From: RYN-230 sp963837335
GTDB taxonomy: Bacteria; Actinomycetota; Actinomycetes; Streptosporangiales; Streptosporangiaceae
Assembly: GCA_963837335.1 (NCBI GenBank)
Contig: CAWINS010000019.1
Location: 21,498-85,497, forward strand
Direction: 5' to 3'
Length of the DNA: 64,000 nucleotides
Of this stretch, positions 1-8,231 are shown in pieces. Numbering within the stretch: position 1 is the stretch's first letter; every line of letters begins with the position of its first letter. Below the pieces are notes generated by a model. That model did no database searches. It was not told the origin of the DNA and worked only from the letters and a program-made list of their open reading frames with translations. The translations under genes were made by a program, and so were the position numbers.

Positions 1-635
1 TCGGACGGGCCGTGCACTATCTGGTCACCGAGGCCGGTATCCGGCAGTTTCTGGACATCGGCACGGGCATCCCGACCGCGAACAACACCCACGAGGTCGC
101 CCAGCGCGCCGACCCGTCCGCCCGCGTGGTCTACGTTGACAACGACCCGATCGTGCTCATCCACGCCCGGGCGCTGCTGGCCAGCCACCCGGCGGGCGCG
201 ACCGACTACATCGACGCCGACCTGCGCGACGTCGGGACGATCCTGGCCGCGGCGGCCCGGACCCTGGACTTCAGCCAGCCCGTCGCGATCATGCTGATCG
301 GCGTGCTGCACTGCATCCCGGATGACGATCATCCGGGCCAGCTCGTGGCCGCGCTGATGGCGGCGACGGCGCCGGGGAGTTATCTGGCGCTGTCCCATCC
401 GGCCGCCGACATTCACGCGGAGGAGATGGCCGCCGGGGCCGCGATGATGAACCGGGCCATGGCCGGGTCGATCACCTTCCGCACCCGGGACCAGGTCGCC
501 TCGTACTTTGCCGGCCTGGACCTGGTCGAGCCGGGTCTGGTCTCCACCCCGCAGTGGCGCCCGGGGCCCGGGGTCACGCCCAGGCCCCTGCCCGGCTGGG
601 TGGGTGTGGCCGTCAAGCCAGCAGCCGGTCGGTAG
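1..635 (+). CDS. SAM-dependent methyltransferase, PF04672 family (5' partial)
   Basis: The reading frame is open to the left edge of the window, so the N-terminal third lies outside; the GTG at 12 is internal to the family pattern. The visible part has the SAM-binding motif FLDIGTGIPT, then an acidic strand end (VVYVDNDPIV) and a motif-IV-like segment (IMLIGVLHCIP). This arrangement is typical of the actinobacterial S-adenosyl methyltransferase family PF04672, whose members are about 270 residues and of largely unknown substrate. A second member of the same family lies at 23131-23969. The 3' end overlaps the convergent DUF1810 gene by 23 bases. The family call is firm and the substrate is unknown. 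Confidence 0.85.
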   Translation, partial: GRAVHYLVTEAGIRQFLDIGTGIPTANNTHEVAQRADPSARVVYVDNDPIVLIHARALLASHPAGATDYIDADLRDVGTILAAAARTLDFSQPVAIMLIGVLHCIPDDDHPGQLVAALMAATAPGSYLALSHPAADIHAEEMAAGAAMMNRAMAGSITFRTRDQVASYFAGLDLVEPGLVSTPQWRPGPGVTPRPLPGWVGVAVKPAAGR

Positions 636-1041
636 CGGGGTCGGGCTGGCCGTCGAAGTACTGGCTTAGCACCTGGGTGAATACCGGCTCGGCCGGATCG
701 GCGCGGTGGAACAGGGTCATGGACGAGCGCAGCTTCTGCGCGTCCAGGCCGCCGAAGATCTGCTCCGCGCTGCGCCCGGCTACGCCGGTGAGCACCTGGG
801 CCGAGCCGGTCAGCCGCGGGCCCAGTACCGGATGCCCGAGGTACGCGCGGGCTTCGTCGAGCGAGGAGATCGCGAACTGCTGGGCGGCAGCGCTCCGGCC
901 GAGCCCCGCGATCTGCGGGAACACGAACCACATCCAGTGGCTTACCTTGCGGCCCCCGCGCAGTTCCGCCAGCGCCCGGTCGAAGGTCCCGCCAGCATCC
1001 TGGGCGGCCACGAACCGCTCCAGGCGGTAAGGATCGTCCAT
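613..1041 (-). CDS. DUF1810 family protein
   Basis: This 142-residue protein begins MDDPYRLERFV and carries the family signature HWMWFVFPQIAGLG, followed by AISSLDEARAYLGHPVLG and the C-terminal LRSSMTLF. These blocks define the DUF1810 family, a compact single-domain cytosolic protein of about 140 residues with no established biochemical role. The ATG at 1041 was chosen over an upstream TTG at 1056 because homologues usually start just before the DPxxLxRF block. It is convergent with the methyltransferase at the left edge. Confidence 0.85.
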   Translation of the reverse strand: MDDPYRLERFVAAQDAGGTFDRALAELRGGRKVSHWMWFVFPQIAGLGRSAAAQQFAISSLDEARAYLGHPVLGPRLTGSAQVLTGVAGRSAEQIFGGLDAQKLRSSMTLFHRADPAEPVFTQVLSQYFDGQPDPATDRLLA

Positions 1042-1216
1042 CAGGCGGCCCCGCAATACCGCGAATCCTGCGCTTTCACGTAAATAGTTTAACCAGATGC
1101 TCCTGGTAATTCGGAGCGCTTTGCGGCCCGGATTGGTGTGACGCTCATAACACTGCTCAATGCCATGATTTATTCACCTCATCCAATCTGGGGCCGTACC
1201 GGGACCGAATGGCCTC

Positions 1217-2798
1217 GTGATGATGAAAAAATTCGCGCAGCGTTCGCGGGCTGCCCTCAGCGCCACCGCGGTGGGCGGCCTGATCGGCCTGCTGGCTGCG
1301 GCGGCCGCGCTCGGCGTGGCCGAGCTGATAGCCGGTGTTACCGGGATCGCGGGAGAACCCGTGATCGCGGTCGGCGGTGCGGCTATCGACCTGACCCCCA
1401 TTCCGGTCAAGGATTTCGCGATCCAGCATTTCGGCAGCCACGACAAGCTCGTGCTGCTGACCGGGATCTACGTCGTACTCGCACTCTTCGCGATGGTGAC
1501 CGGAATCGCGGCCCGGCGCCGGATCGGCTACGGGCTGGCCGGGCTGGGCGCTTTCGCGGTCCTCGGCGTCGCCGCCGTCCTGAGCCGCCCCGTCTCCAGC
1601 CCGCCCGGCGCGCTGCCCACGGTCGCGGGCGTAGCCGTCGGCGCGCTGGTCATGGTCCTGCTGGTCCGCGCCGCACCGGCTGCGGCTGGCCACCGCGAGA
1701 GCGTCATTCCCGCGACGGAACCTGGCCGGGCCCCCGACCGCCGGAGATTCCTGCTTACTGCCGCCGGGGCAGCCGCCCTGGCGGTGGGCGGGGCCGGGGC
1801 GGGGCAGGCCCTGCTGTCCCGGTTCAACGTGTCCGCGGCGCGTTCCGGCATCACGCTTCCCGCCCCGGCCGTCACCGGGCCGCGGCCGCCGGGCGGCGCC
1901 CAGCTCGCCGTCCCGGGGATCAGCCCGTTCACCACGCCGGACGGGAGCTTCTACCGGGTCGACACGTCGCTCAGCCTGCCCCAGGTCCCGCCGGATACGT
2001 GGCACCTGCGGGTACACGGCCTGGTCGAGCGGGAGCTGGACATCACCTTCGACCAGTTGCTGAAGCGGCCGCTCACCGAGGCGGACATCACCCTGGCCTG
2101 CGTGTCCAACCAGGTCGGGGGACCGTACGTGGGCAACGCCCGGTGGCTGGGGGCCAGCCTCGCGGCCGTGCTGCGCGAGGCCCGGGTCAAGCGTGGCGCC
2201 GACCAGATCCTCAGCTACCTCGGCGGACGGCTGGACCTGCGGCACCCCGATCCAGACGGTCATGGACGGCCGGGACGCGCTGCTCGCGGTGGCCATGAAC
2301 GGGCAGCCCCTCCCGGTCGCGCACGGTTTCCCGGCCCGGATGATGGTCCCCGGCCTGTACGGCTACGTGTCCGCCACCAAGTGGGTGGTGGACCTGGAGA
2401 TCACCACGTTCGCGGCCGCGAAGTCCTACTGGGTGCAGCGGGGCTACTCGACCCGCGCCCCGATCAAGACCGAGTCGCGGATCGACGTGCCCCGGCCGCT
2501 GGCCCAGGTCAAGGCGGGCCGGACCGCGGTGGCCGGGGTGGCCTGGGCGCCGCACCGCGGCATCGACGCGGTGCAGGTCCGGGCGGGCAACGGGCCGTGG
2601 AACCAGGCCCGGCTCGCCCCCGTACCCGGCATCGACACGTGGCGGCAGTGGGTGTGGGAGTGGGACGCCCCACGCGGGCTGCACACGCTGCAGGTCCGGG
2701 CCACCGATGGCACCCACGCCACGCAGCCATCCCGCCGCGTGCCCATCTTCCCCAACGGAGCCACGGGCTGGGACACGGTCACGGTCACCGTCACCTAG
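1217..2798 (+). pseudogene. Membrane-anchored molybdopterin-dependent oxidoreductase (sulfite oxidase family), frameshifted
   Basis: The first part (1217 to about 2216) encodes about four membrane segments, a twin-arginine-like stretch (RRRFLLTAAGAAALAVGG) and the start of the molybdopterin domain with the likely molybdenum-ligand cysteine in LACVSNQVGG. The second part, in the next frame, continues with SADGWTCGTPIQTV and the C-terminal Mo-cofactor dimerisation domain ending at 2798. Skipping one base, for example t2216, joins the halves as DQILSTSADGWTCGTP, which is what the family shows. The substrate is probably a small S- or N-oxide, but this is inference. A FAS1 lipoprotein follows, a pairing common in actinomycetes. 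The shift is either an assembly error or a true inactivation. Confidence 0.85.
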
Positions 2799-2816
2799 CC
2801 CCGTCCTGGCCCGCAG

Positions 2817-2881
2817 CCCGGACGTCCATCAGCCCGGATGTCCATCGACCCGGACGTCGATCAATCCAGAGGTCCGGTCAA
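2817..2881. repeat. Degenerate 16-bp tandem repeat, four units
   Basis: Units at 2817-2832, 2833-2848 and 2849-2864 read cccggacgtccatcag, cccggatgtccatcga and cccggacgtcgatcaa. A fourth, more diverged 17-bp unit follows at 2865-2881. The array fills most of the gap between the oxidoreductase stop and the FAS1 ribosome binding site. It could be a multi-site operator, a spacer or a replication-slippage product; the sequence does not decide between these. Confidence 0.7.
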
Positions 2882-2907
2882 CGCAAATGAAAAGGGAGTC
2901 CACCATC

Positions 2908-3540
2908 ATGAAGTACAAGGTCCCGGCAATCGCTGTCCTGTCCGCCGGCCTCGCGCTCGGTGCCGCCGCGTGCGGTTCCGGCGCCACCTCGGCCAGCTCA
3001 GGATCGGGCACCCCGTCCTCGTCCTCCGCGTCCGCCATGCCCACCCAGTCCGCGCAGACCGCGTCGAAGCCGTTCGGCCCGGCCTGCTCGGCGGTCCCGT
3101 CCTCCGGGGCCGGCAGCTTCACGGGCATGTCCACCGCCCCGGTGGCCACCGCCGCGTCGAACAACCCGGTGCTGTCCACCCTGGTCACCGCGGTCAAGAA
3201 GGCGAACCTCGTGGACACGCTCAACTCCGCGAACGGCATCACCGTGTTCGCCCCGGAGAACAGCGCGTTCGCCGCGATCCCATCGGCCACGCTGACCAAG
3301 GTGCTCGCGAACAAGGCCGAGCTGACCAAGATCCTCACCTACCACGTGGTGGGCGGGAAGGTCAGCACCAGCGACTTCTCCATGGGTACCAAGGAGAAGA
3401 CCCTGGAGGGCGCCAAGGTGACGCTGGGCAAGATGGGCTCCACCTACACCGTGAACGGCGCGAAGGTGGTCTGCGGCGGCGTGACCACGGCCAACGCCAC
3501 CGTCTACATCATCAGCTCCGTGCTCATGCCCAAGTCCTGA
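2908..3540 (+). CDS. Fasciclin (FAS1) domain lipoprotein
   Basis: The product is 210 residues. A lipoprotein signal peptide ends in the lipobox LGAAAC, a Ser/Thr/Ala-rich linker of about 40 residues follows, and one FAS1 domain spans roughly residues 75-208, with the conserved NGITVFAPENSAF and LTYHVVGGK blocks. FAS1 lipoproteins such as mycobacterial MPT83 are anchored outside the membrane and take part in adhesion or surface interactions. The ATG at 2908 was chosen because aagggag sits about ten bases upstream; an in-frame ATG at 2887 has no such site. It lies about 110 bases after the molybdopterin oxidoreductase and is probably co-expressed with it. A strong hairpin follows the stop. Confidence 0.9.
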   Translation: MKYKVPAIAVLSAGLALGAAACGSGATSASSGSGTPSSSSASAMPTQSAQTASKPFGPACSAVPSSGAGSFTGMSTAPVATAASNNPVLSTLVTAVKKANLVDTLNSANGITVFAPENSAFAAIPSATLTKVLANKAELTKILTYHVVGGKVSTSDFSMGTKEKTLEGAKVTLGKMGSTYTVNGAKVVCGGVTTANATVYIISSVLMPKS

Positions 3541-3551
3541 CCTCCGGCAGC

Positions 3552-3589
3552 GATGCGGGGCCGCGCCCGTCCGGGCGCGGCCCCGCATC
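3552..3589. terminator. Bidirectional rho-independent-like hairpin
   Basis: A perfect 17-bp stem (gatgcggggccgcgccc and its complement) closes a 4-base loop. It sits between the stop of the FAS1 gene and the stop of the convergent SDR gene, so it can serve both. There is no U-tract, as is common in high-GC actinomycetes. Confidence 0.8.
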
Positions 3590-3595
3590 CGCAGG

Positions 3596-4321
3596 TCAGG
3601 CGGCAGCGGACTGATCCACCAGGCCCGCGTACTGGCGCTCGAGCGTCTTGGCGACACCGCCGCGCCAGCCCTCGGCGATGGACTGCGACATGGGGTCGGG
3701 GAAGATGTCCTCCTCGCCGTTCTCGATCCCGTCGAAGATGGCCCGCGCGACGGACTCCGGGGAGGCCTTGGGTATGTCAAAGCCCCGGGTCATGTCGGTG
3801 TCGGTGGGGCCGGTCAGCACGGCGTGCACGCTGATGCCGCGTCCGGCCAGGATGGCGCGCAGCGATTGGGTCAGGGAGAAGGCGGCCGCCTTCGAGACGG
3901 CGTAGGCCGGGGTGAGCGGCAGGGGGGCCAGGGCCATCGTGGACACATTGTTGACGATCGCGCCGTGGGAACGGGCCAGCAGCGGCAGGAAGGCCCGGGT
4001 CACGGCGTAGCTGCCGAAGAGGTTGACGGCGAGCTGCCGCTCGAGCGGGGCAGGATCGCTCAGGTCGTCATACAGCGCGATGCCGGCGTTGTTGATGAGG
4101 ACATGGAGGGATCCGACCTGACCGGCGGCCGCCTGGATCTGCGCCGCGCTGGTCACGTCCAGGGTCAGCGGCGTAACGCGCTCATCCGGATGGGTGAAGG
4201 GCTGGCGCGTGCCGGCGTACACCCGCCTCGCGCCTCTGCTCAGGGCCTCCTCGACCAGCGCCCGCCCGATGCCGCGGTTGCCCCCGGTCACCAGAACTGC
4301 CTTGTCTGCGATGTTCACCAT
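3596..4321 (-). CDS. Short-chain dehydrogenase/reductase
   Basis: A 241-residue classical SDR. The N-terminal dinucleotide-binding motif is TGGNRGIG, the NNAG motif is present (LINNAGIALYDD), and the catalytic Ser (NVSTMA) and YxxxK (YAVSK) follow at the expected spacing. It should catalyse NAD(P)H-dependent oxidation or reduction of an alcohol/carbonyl pair; the substrate cannot be read from the sequence. An aaggag site lies upstream of the ATG at 4321. It is divergent from the sigma-factor gene, with a shared 217-base promoter region. Confidence 0.9.
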   Translation of the reverse strand: MVNIADKAVLVTGGNRGIGRALVEEALSRGARRVYAGTRQPFTHPDERVTPLTLDVTSAAQIQAAAGQVGSLHVLINNAGIALYDDLSDPAPLERQLAVNLFGSYAVTRAFLPLLARSHGAIVNNVSTMALAPLPLTPAYAVSKAAAFSLTQSLRAILAGRGISVHAVLTGPTDTDMTRGFDIPKASPESVARAIFDGIENGEEDIFPDPMSQSIAEGWRGGVAKTLERQYAGLVDQSAAA

Positions 4322-4443
4322 GATGACGATCTCCTTTGCCGAGGGCAGGGCCAGCAGGCCAGGCCCGTTTACTGCTACAGATCCGGGCCGCCGGTGAAAC
4401 TCACTGCTGGCGCCCGGGCCGCCGGCCGCCCGCTGCCGGCCGG

Positions 4444-4473
4444 TGACTTTTGCGGCCGGGCGGGATCTATATC
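4444..4473 (+). promoter_or_regulatory. Candidate promoter of the sigma-factor gene
   Basis: A TGACTT box (4444-4449) and a TATATC box (4468-4473) are separated by 18 bases and lie about 65 bases before the sigma-factor start. They resemble a housekeeping -35/-10 pair. The assignment rests on spacing and base composition only. Confidence 0.35.
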
Positions 4474-4538
4474 AGTGTCGGGAGAAGTCCCCGCAGACGT
4501 CACAGAAGCTGGCCCGGGGCGAGTACAGGGGAGTAGCG

Positions 4539-5615
4539 ATGCGATCAGCGGCCACGGCAGAGCCGGGAGAACTCGCGGCGGGTGGCGGTAGCGCCGGCCT
4601 GGACGCGCCGGCGGCCGGCCGGCCGGACGGCGAGGAGTTCGCCCGTCTCACCGATCCACTGCGCCCTGAGCTGCTCGCTTACTGCTACCGGATGCTCGGC
4701 TCGGTGCACGATGCCGAAGACCAGGTGCAGGAGACCCTGGTCCGCGCCTGGCGCTCCTATGGCGAGTTCCAGGGCCGGGCGTCGCTGCGGACCTGGCTCT
4801 ACCGGATCGCTACGAACACCTGCCTGCGGGCGCTGGAGAACCGCAGCCGCCGGCCATTGCCGGCCGGCCTGGGCGGCCCGTCCAGCGACCCGGACGGGCC
4901 GCTGGATGCGGCCCGGCCCGAGGTTCCGTGGCTCGAGCCCTTCCCCGACACGCTGCTCGGTGCGGTCTCAGTCGGGGCCGGATCCGCGGATCCGGCCGCG
5001 ATTGTGACGGCGCGGCACAGCATGCGGCTGGCCCTCATCGCCGCCCTGCAGTACCTGCCTGGCCGCCAGCGGGCCGTGCTGATCTTGCGGGACGTCCTGA
5101 TGTGGCGGGCGGCTGAGGTCGCCGAGCTACTCGGGCTCTCGACCCCGGCGGTGAACAGTCTGCTGCAGCGCGCCCGGGAGGGCCTGCGGCACGCGGCCCC
5201 GGTACCGGACGAGATCCGCGAACCCGCCGACGCCGGCCAGCGGGAACTGCTCGACCAGTACGCGGCGGCGCTGGAGAACGCCGACCTAGCCGCGCTCATG
5301 CGGCTGTTGCGCGCCGATGCCGTGATCGAGATGCCGCCGTTGCCGTCCTGGTTCGCCGGCCAGGCGCAGATCAGCCGCTTTCTGGCGGCGCATGTTCTCC
5401 GTGAGCCCGGCGGTTTCCGGGTGGTCCCGGCCCACGCCAACGGCCAGCCGGCCTTCGCGGTCTACCAGCGCGGTGCCGAGGGCGTGTACCGGGCCCACGC
5501 GGTGCAGGTGCTCACCTGCACCGGCACCGGCATCGCGCGGATCGTCTCCTTCATCGAGCCGCGGCTGTTCGCGGCGTTCGGGCTGCCCGGGCAACTCCCC
5601 GCCCGCCGACCTTAG
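4539..5615 (+). CDS. Sigma-70 family (ECF, SigG-like) RNA polymerase sigma factor with C-terminal SnoaL-like domain
   Basis: This 358-residue protein has sigma region 2 near residues 35-100 (LLAYCYRMLGSVHDAEDQVQETLVRAWR, interrupted here by function rather than break: the RMLGS and DAEDQVQ blocks are intact), then region 4 around 165-225 with LPGRQRAVLILRDV and the helix-turn-helix VAELLGLSTPAVNSLLQRAR. The last 130 residues form a SnoaL/NTF2-like domain that in related sigma factors modulates activity without a classical anti-sigma protein. The ATG at 4539 was chosen for its aggggag site. No anti-sigma gene is adjacent; the divergent SDR is a plausible target. Confidence 0.88.
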   Translation: MRSAATAEPGELAAGGGSAGLDAPAAGRPDGEEFARLTDPLRPELLAYCYRMLGSVHDAEDQVQETLVRAWRSYGEFQGRASLRTWLYRIATNTCLRALENRSRRPLPAGLGGPSSDPDGPLDAARPEVPWLEPFPDTLLGAVSVGAGSADPAAIVTARHSMRLALIAALQYLPGRQRAVLILRDVLMWRAAEVAELLGLSTPAVNSLLQRAREGLRHAAPVPDEIREPADAGQRELLDQYAAALENADLAALMRLLRADAVIEMPPLPSWFAGQAQISRFLAAHVLREPGGFRVVPAHANGQPAFAVYQRGAEGVYRAHAVQVLTCTGTGIARIVSFIEPRLFAAFGLPGQLPARRP

Positions 5616-5618
5616 CGT

Positions 5619-5654
5619 GGTGGGTTGTGCCCCGCCGGCGGGGCGCAACCCACC
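5619..5654. terminator. Hairpin between convergent genes
   Basis: Two 17-base arms (ggtgggttgtgccccgc and its near-complement with one G-T wobble) flank a 2-base gap. The hairpin begins just after the sigma-factor stop and also lies downstream of the convergent DUF1707 gene, so it probably terminates both. Confidence 0.75.
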
Positions 5655-5688
5655 GCGATCATGGGAATGCCGCGCGCGCTGGGCGGGA

Positions 5689-6186
5689 TCAGGACTGGCC
5701 GGGGGGCAGGGACGGGGGACCGTCTGGCCCGCGGCCCCGGCGGAACTGGGCGGCGGCGACGGAGATGGCGAGCAGCGCCGCGCCGTACGGGCCGGCCACC
5801 CACAGCGGCCAGGGATACTGCAGGTGGGCGGTGGTGGCGCTGACCAGGACCCAGACCACCACGTTGACCGACACCGCCACCAGCCAGATCGTCCACAGCA
5901 CCTTGAGCGCCGCGGGCTGGCGGGCGAACAGCGCCGCGGTGATCCGCCGGCGCCGGGACCGGGGCGGAGCCGGCGCGGCCGGCCGGGTCGGCGCCGGGGC
6001 CGGGGTCTCGGGCAGGTCCCGGCAGAGCGGGACCAGGTCGCCGTGAGTCACCGCATCGTAGGCCAGGCCCATCCGCTCGACGTACTCGTCCATCTTCAGC
6101 CGGCCATCGTCCAGCGCGGCGCGCAGTCGCTCCACGACGTCCTGGCGCTCCGCGTCCGAAGCCCGCATGTCCGGACGATCTTCCAT
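5689..6186 (-). CDS. DUF1707 domain membrane protein
   Basis: A 165-residue protein. The N-terminal 55 residues contain the DUF1707 block (MRASDAERQDVVERL, then DGRLKMDEYVER and LVPLCRDLP). A proline-rich, positively charged linker follows, then two hydrophobic helices near residues 105-150. DUF1707 proteins are widespread in actinobacteria; the short domain is thought to be regulatory or protein-binding and the helices anchor it to the membrane. The start at 6186 fits the domain boundary and has a gaagaggg site; the open frame extends further upstream without support. Confidence 0.85.
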   Translation of the reverse strand: MEDRPDMRASDAERQDVVERLRAALDDGRLKMDEYVERMGLAYDAVTHGDLVPLCRDLPETPAPAPTRPAAPAPPRSRRRRITAALFARQPAALKVLWTIWLVAVSVNVVVWVLVSATTAHLQYPWPLWVAGPYGAALLAISVAAAQFRRGRGPDGPPSLPPGQS

Positions 6187-6307
6187 GGCCCTCTTCCGCC
6201 CCCGATCCGCTGCCCCTGAGCCCAGGATAGGGGTCGGCCCGGCCTCAGTCAGTCCGGGCGATGGGCCCGCAGGAAGGCGGCGGGCCGGCGCGTCGTACTC
6301 TCGGCCC

Positions 6308-6608
6308 ATGCAGTTCAGCCGGGACCTGCGGGATGATGTGATCACGGGCGACATTACCGTGTCCTTCCGCCTGTGGCGGCGGCCGAAAGTGAAGGCCGGC
6401 GGCCGGTACCCGGTCGGCCCGGCCCGCATCGAGGTCGAACTCGGTGGAGCTGGTGCCGTTCGCCTCCATCACCCCGGCCGACCTTCGCCGCTCCGGGGAG
6501 CCGGACCTGGAGTCGCTGCGCAGGCGCGCGGCGCACGCGGGACCGGTCACCGGCGAGACGCTGCTGTACCGGGTGGAGTTCCATCTGGTCGGGGAACCCG
6601 GCCGCTAG
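6308..6608 (+). pseudogene. ASCH-like small protein, frameshifted
   Basis: The start MQFSRDLRDDVITGDITVSFR and RPKVKAGGRYPVG are in one frame. From base 6439 the continuation SVELVPFASITPADLRRSGEP through YRVEFHLVGEPGR is in the next frame. Removing one A of the pair at 6438-6439 gives IEVDSVELVPFA and a single 99-residue protein. The pattern fits short ASCH-domain proteins, a PUA-like fold thought to bind RNA or modified nucleotides. It is divergent from the DUF1707 gene. The shift may be an assembly error. Confidence 0.7.
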
Positions 6609-6646
6609 CGCCGGGGCTGGTCCGGGCGACGCGGTGCCTGGCCGGG

Positions 6647-7840
6647 TCAGCCGTGCCGGGCGAGCAGGGGGATGAGGACGCGTGCGTCGGGGCTGCCCCA
6701 GCCGGTGACCGGATCCCAGCCGGGCGCGGCCCGGTAGCCGTGGAATGTCTTCGGCGGGAACTTCGCGGTGTTGTTTCCCGTCATGACATCGTGGAAGGCC
6801 TGGTGGCTCTGCCGGCCGCGGGCGATCCGGTAGATGGCGGGGTTGACGAAGCCCAGGTGACGGCCGGCGTACTGGTCGGCCAGGGCGATCAATCCGGCCC
6901 AGATCGGGGCGCTGGCACTGGTGCCACCGCTGTTGCGGATATCGATCTTGCCGCCGCCCTCGCTGATGACCAGCGCCATGCCGGTGTGGCCACTGGCGTC
7001 GGCAGAGACGTCAGGTAGCCCGCGGGCGCGGCCGATACCAGGCACGCCGTCCTGGTAGCCGGGGCGCGCGAACACGCGGCTGAATCCGCCGCCTGAGGCC
7101 TGGAAGGCCGATCCCGGGTCTCCGAACGGGAGGCCCCACCCGGTCTCGCTGATATACGCGCCGGTCTTGTGACTGGCGGTCAGGGACGTGCCACCAGCGG
7201 CGAGGACCAGCGGGTCCGAGGCGGGCAGGTTGGCCTCCTTGACCGGGGGGAACGTGCCTCCAGTCAATGCCTTGATCAACGAGCACGGCTCGCCCACCAC
7301 GCCGACGTCGCCGGACGCGGCGACCACGGTCACGTGATGGCTGGCCGCCGCCCGGAGCGCCGCGTGCAGCCGGGCCACCTGCGCCGGGGTGTCGCAATGT
7401 TCCCCGCCGGCCTGGCCGGCCGCGCTGATCGAGATGACGCCACCCCGGGTAAGGCCGATCCGCAGCGCGGCCACGGCGGCCGTCACCGCTCTCGCGGTGC
7501 TGTTCAGGGCGGTCGTCTTGACCAGGACCACCGCGAGCGTGGCGTCCGGCGCGACCACGTGCGCCATCTCCACGTCGAGTACCTCCTCCCCGTTGGCCAG
7601 CCAGGGCGCGGCCGCGCCGGCCAGTCTGGTCACGACCCGCAGCCGCGCAGCGGGCAGGCCGAACCGCTGGTCGAACTGGGCCAGGTCCTGACGGAGGTCG
7701 CTGACCGCGGGCGGGGCCAGATGAGGCTCGGCGAGCTCAGGCAGGACCACGGTCTCGCCGCGGCCATTGATCCCGCGGGCGAGCAACGGCCGGATGCCGT
7801 AGGCCACCTGAAGCTGGTGCGGGGTATAACAGGTCGTCAC
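6647..7840 (-). CDS. S53 family (sedolisin) serine-carboxyl peptidase, signal peptide in another frame
   Basis: The frame from a GTG at 7840 encodes 397 residues of the sedolisin catalytic domain: catalytic Glu/Asp in EEVLDVEMAHVVAPDA, the oxyanion Asp in AASGDVG, and the nucleophile in GGTSASAP. Sedolisins are secreted acid endopeptidases. This frame has no signal peptide, but the same frame continues upstream as SAPASGTADCDSV. An ATG at 8027, offset by one base, encodes a typical export signal (TRRRRWAATAGVAVVGTLLTAC). The true gene is therefore probably 6647-8027 with a one-base shift near 7870. A large N-terminal propeptide is absent. Confidence 0.88.
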   Translation of the reverse strand: MTTCYTPHQLQVAYGIRPLLARGINGRGETVVLPELAEPHLAPPAVSDLRQDLAQFDQRFGLPAARLRVVTRLAGAAAPWLANGEEVLDVEMAHVVAPDATLAVVLVKTTALNSTARAVTAAVAALRIGLTRGGVISISAAGQAGGEHCDTPAQVARLHAALRAAASHHVTVVAASGDVGVVGEPCSLIKALTGGTFPPVKEANLPASDPLVLAAGGTSLTASHKTGAYISETGWGLPFGDPGSAFQASGGGFSRVFARPGYQDGVPGIGRARGLPDVSADASGHTGMALVISEGGGKIDIRNSGGTSASAPIWAGLIALADQYAGRHLGFVNPAIYRIARGRQSHQAFHDVMTGNNTAKFPPKTFHGYRAAPGWDPVTGWGSPDARVLIPLLARHG

Positions 7841-8231
7841 CGAATCGCAGTCAGCCGTCCCGCTGGCGGGCGCGCTCAGCGGACGCGGTCGAGCGGGCCA
7901 GGGCCGCCAGGTGCGCAGGCCCGCATGCGGTGAGGAGCGTGCCTACTACGGCCACTCCCGCGGTCGCGGCCCACCGCCGGCGGCGGGTTGCCATTCCCGG
8001 GTGGGCACCCAGACGGACCTTGATCATGTTGACTCCAGGGCGGCCGGGTTCTCGTCGGTGAGGTTCCCGCTGATGTTCCGGGAACTCCGGGTTCGCCTGG
8101 GAGCCGCTGCTCCCGCGGGCCAGCTTTCCGGACCGTCGCTTCTTCTATTGCGCGGCAGCGGCGGCCGGTTCACGCCGGACGCGGCGGCCTTCGCGGTGCG
8201 CCGGGTTCAGCGCCAGGGAAGCGGCCGCGAG

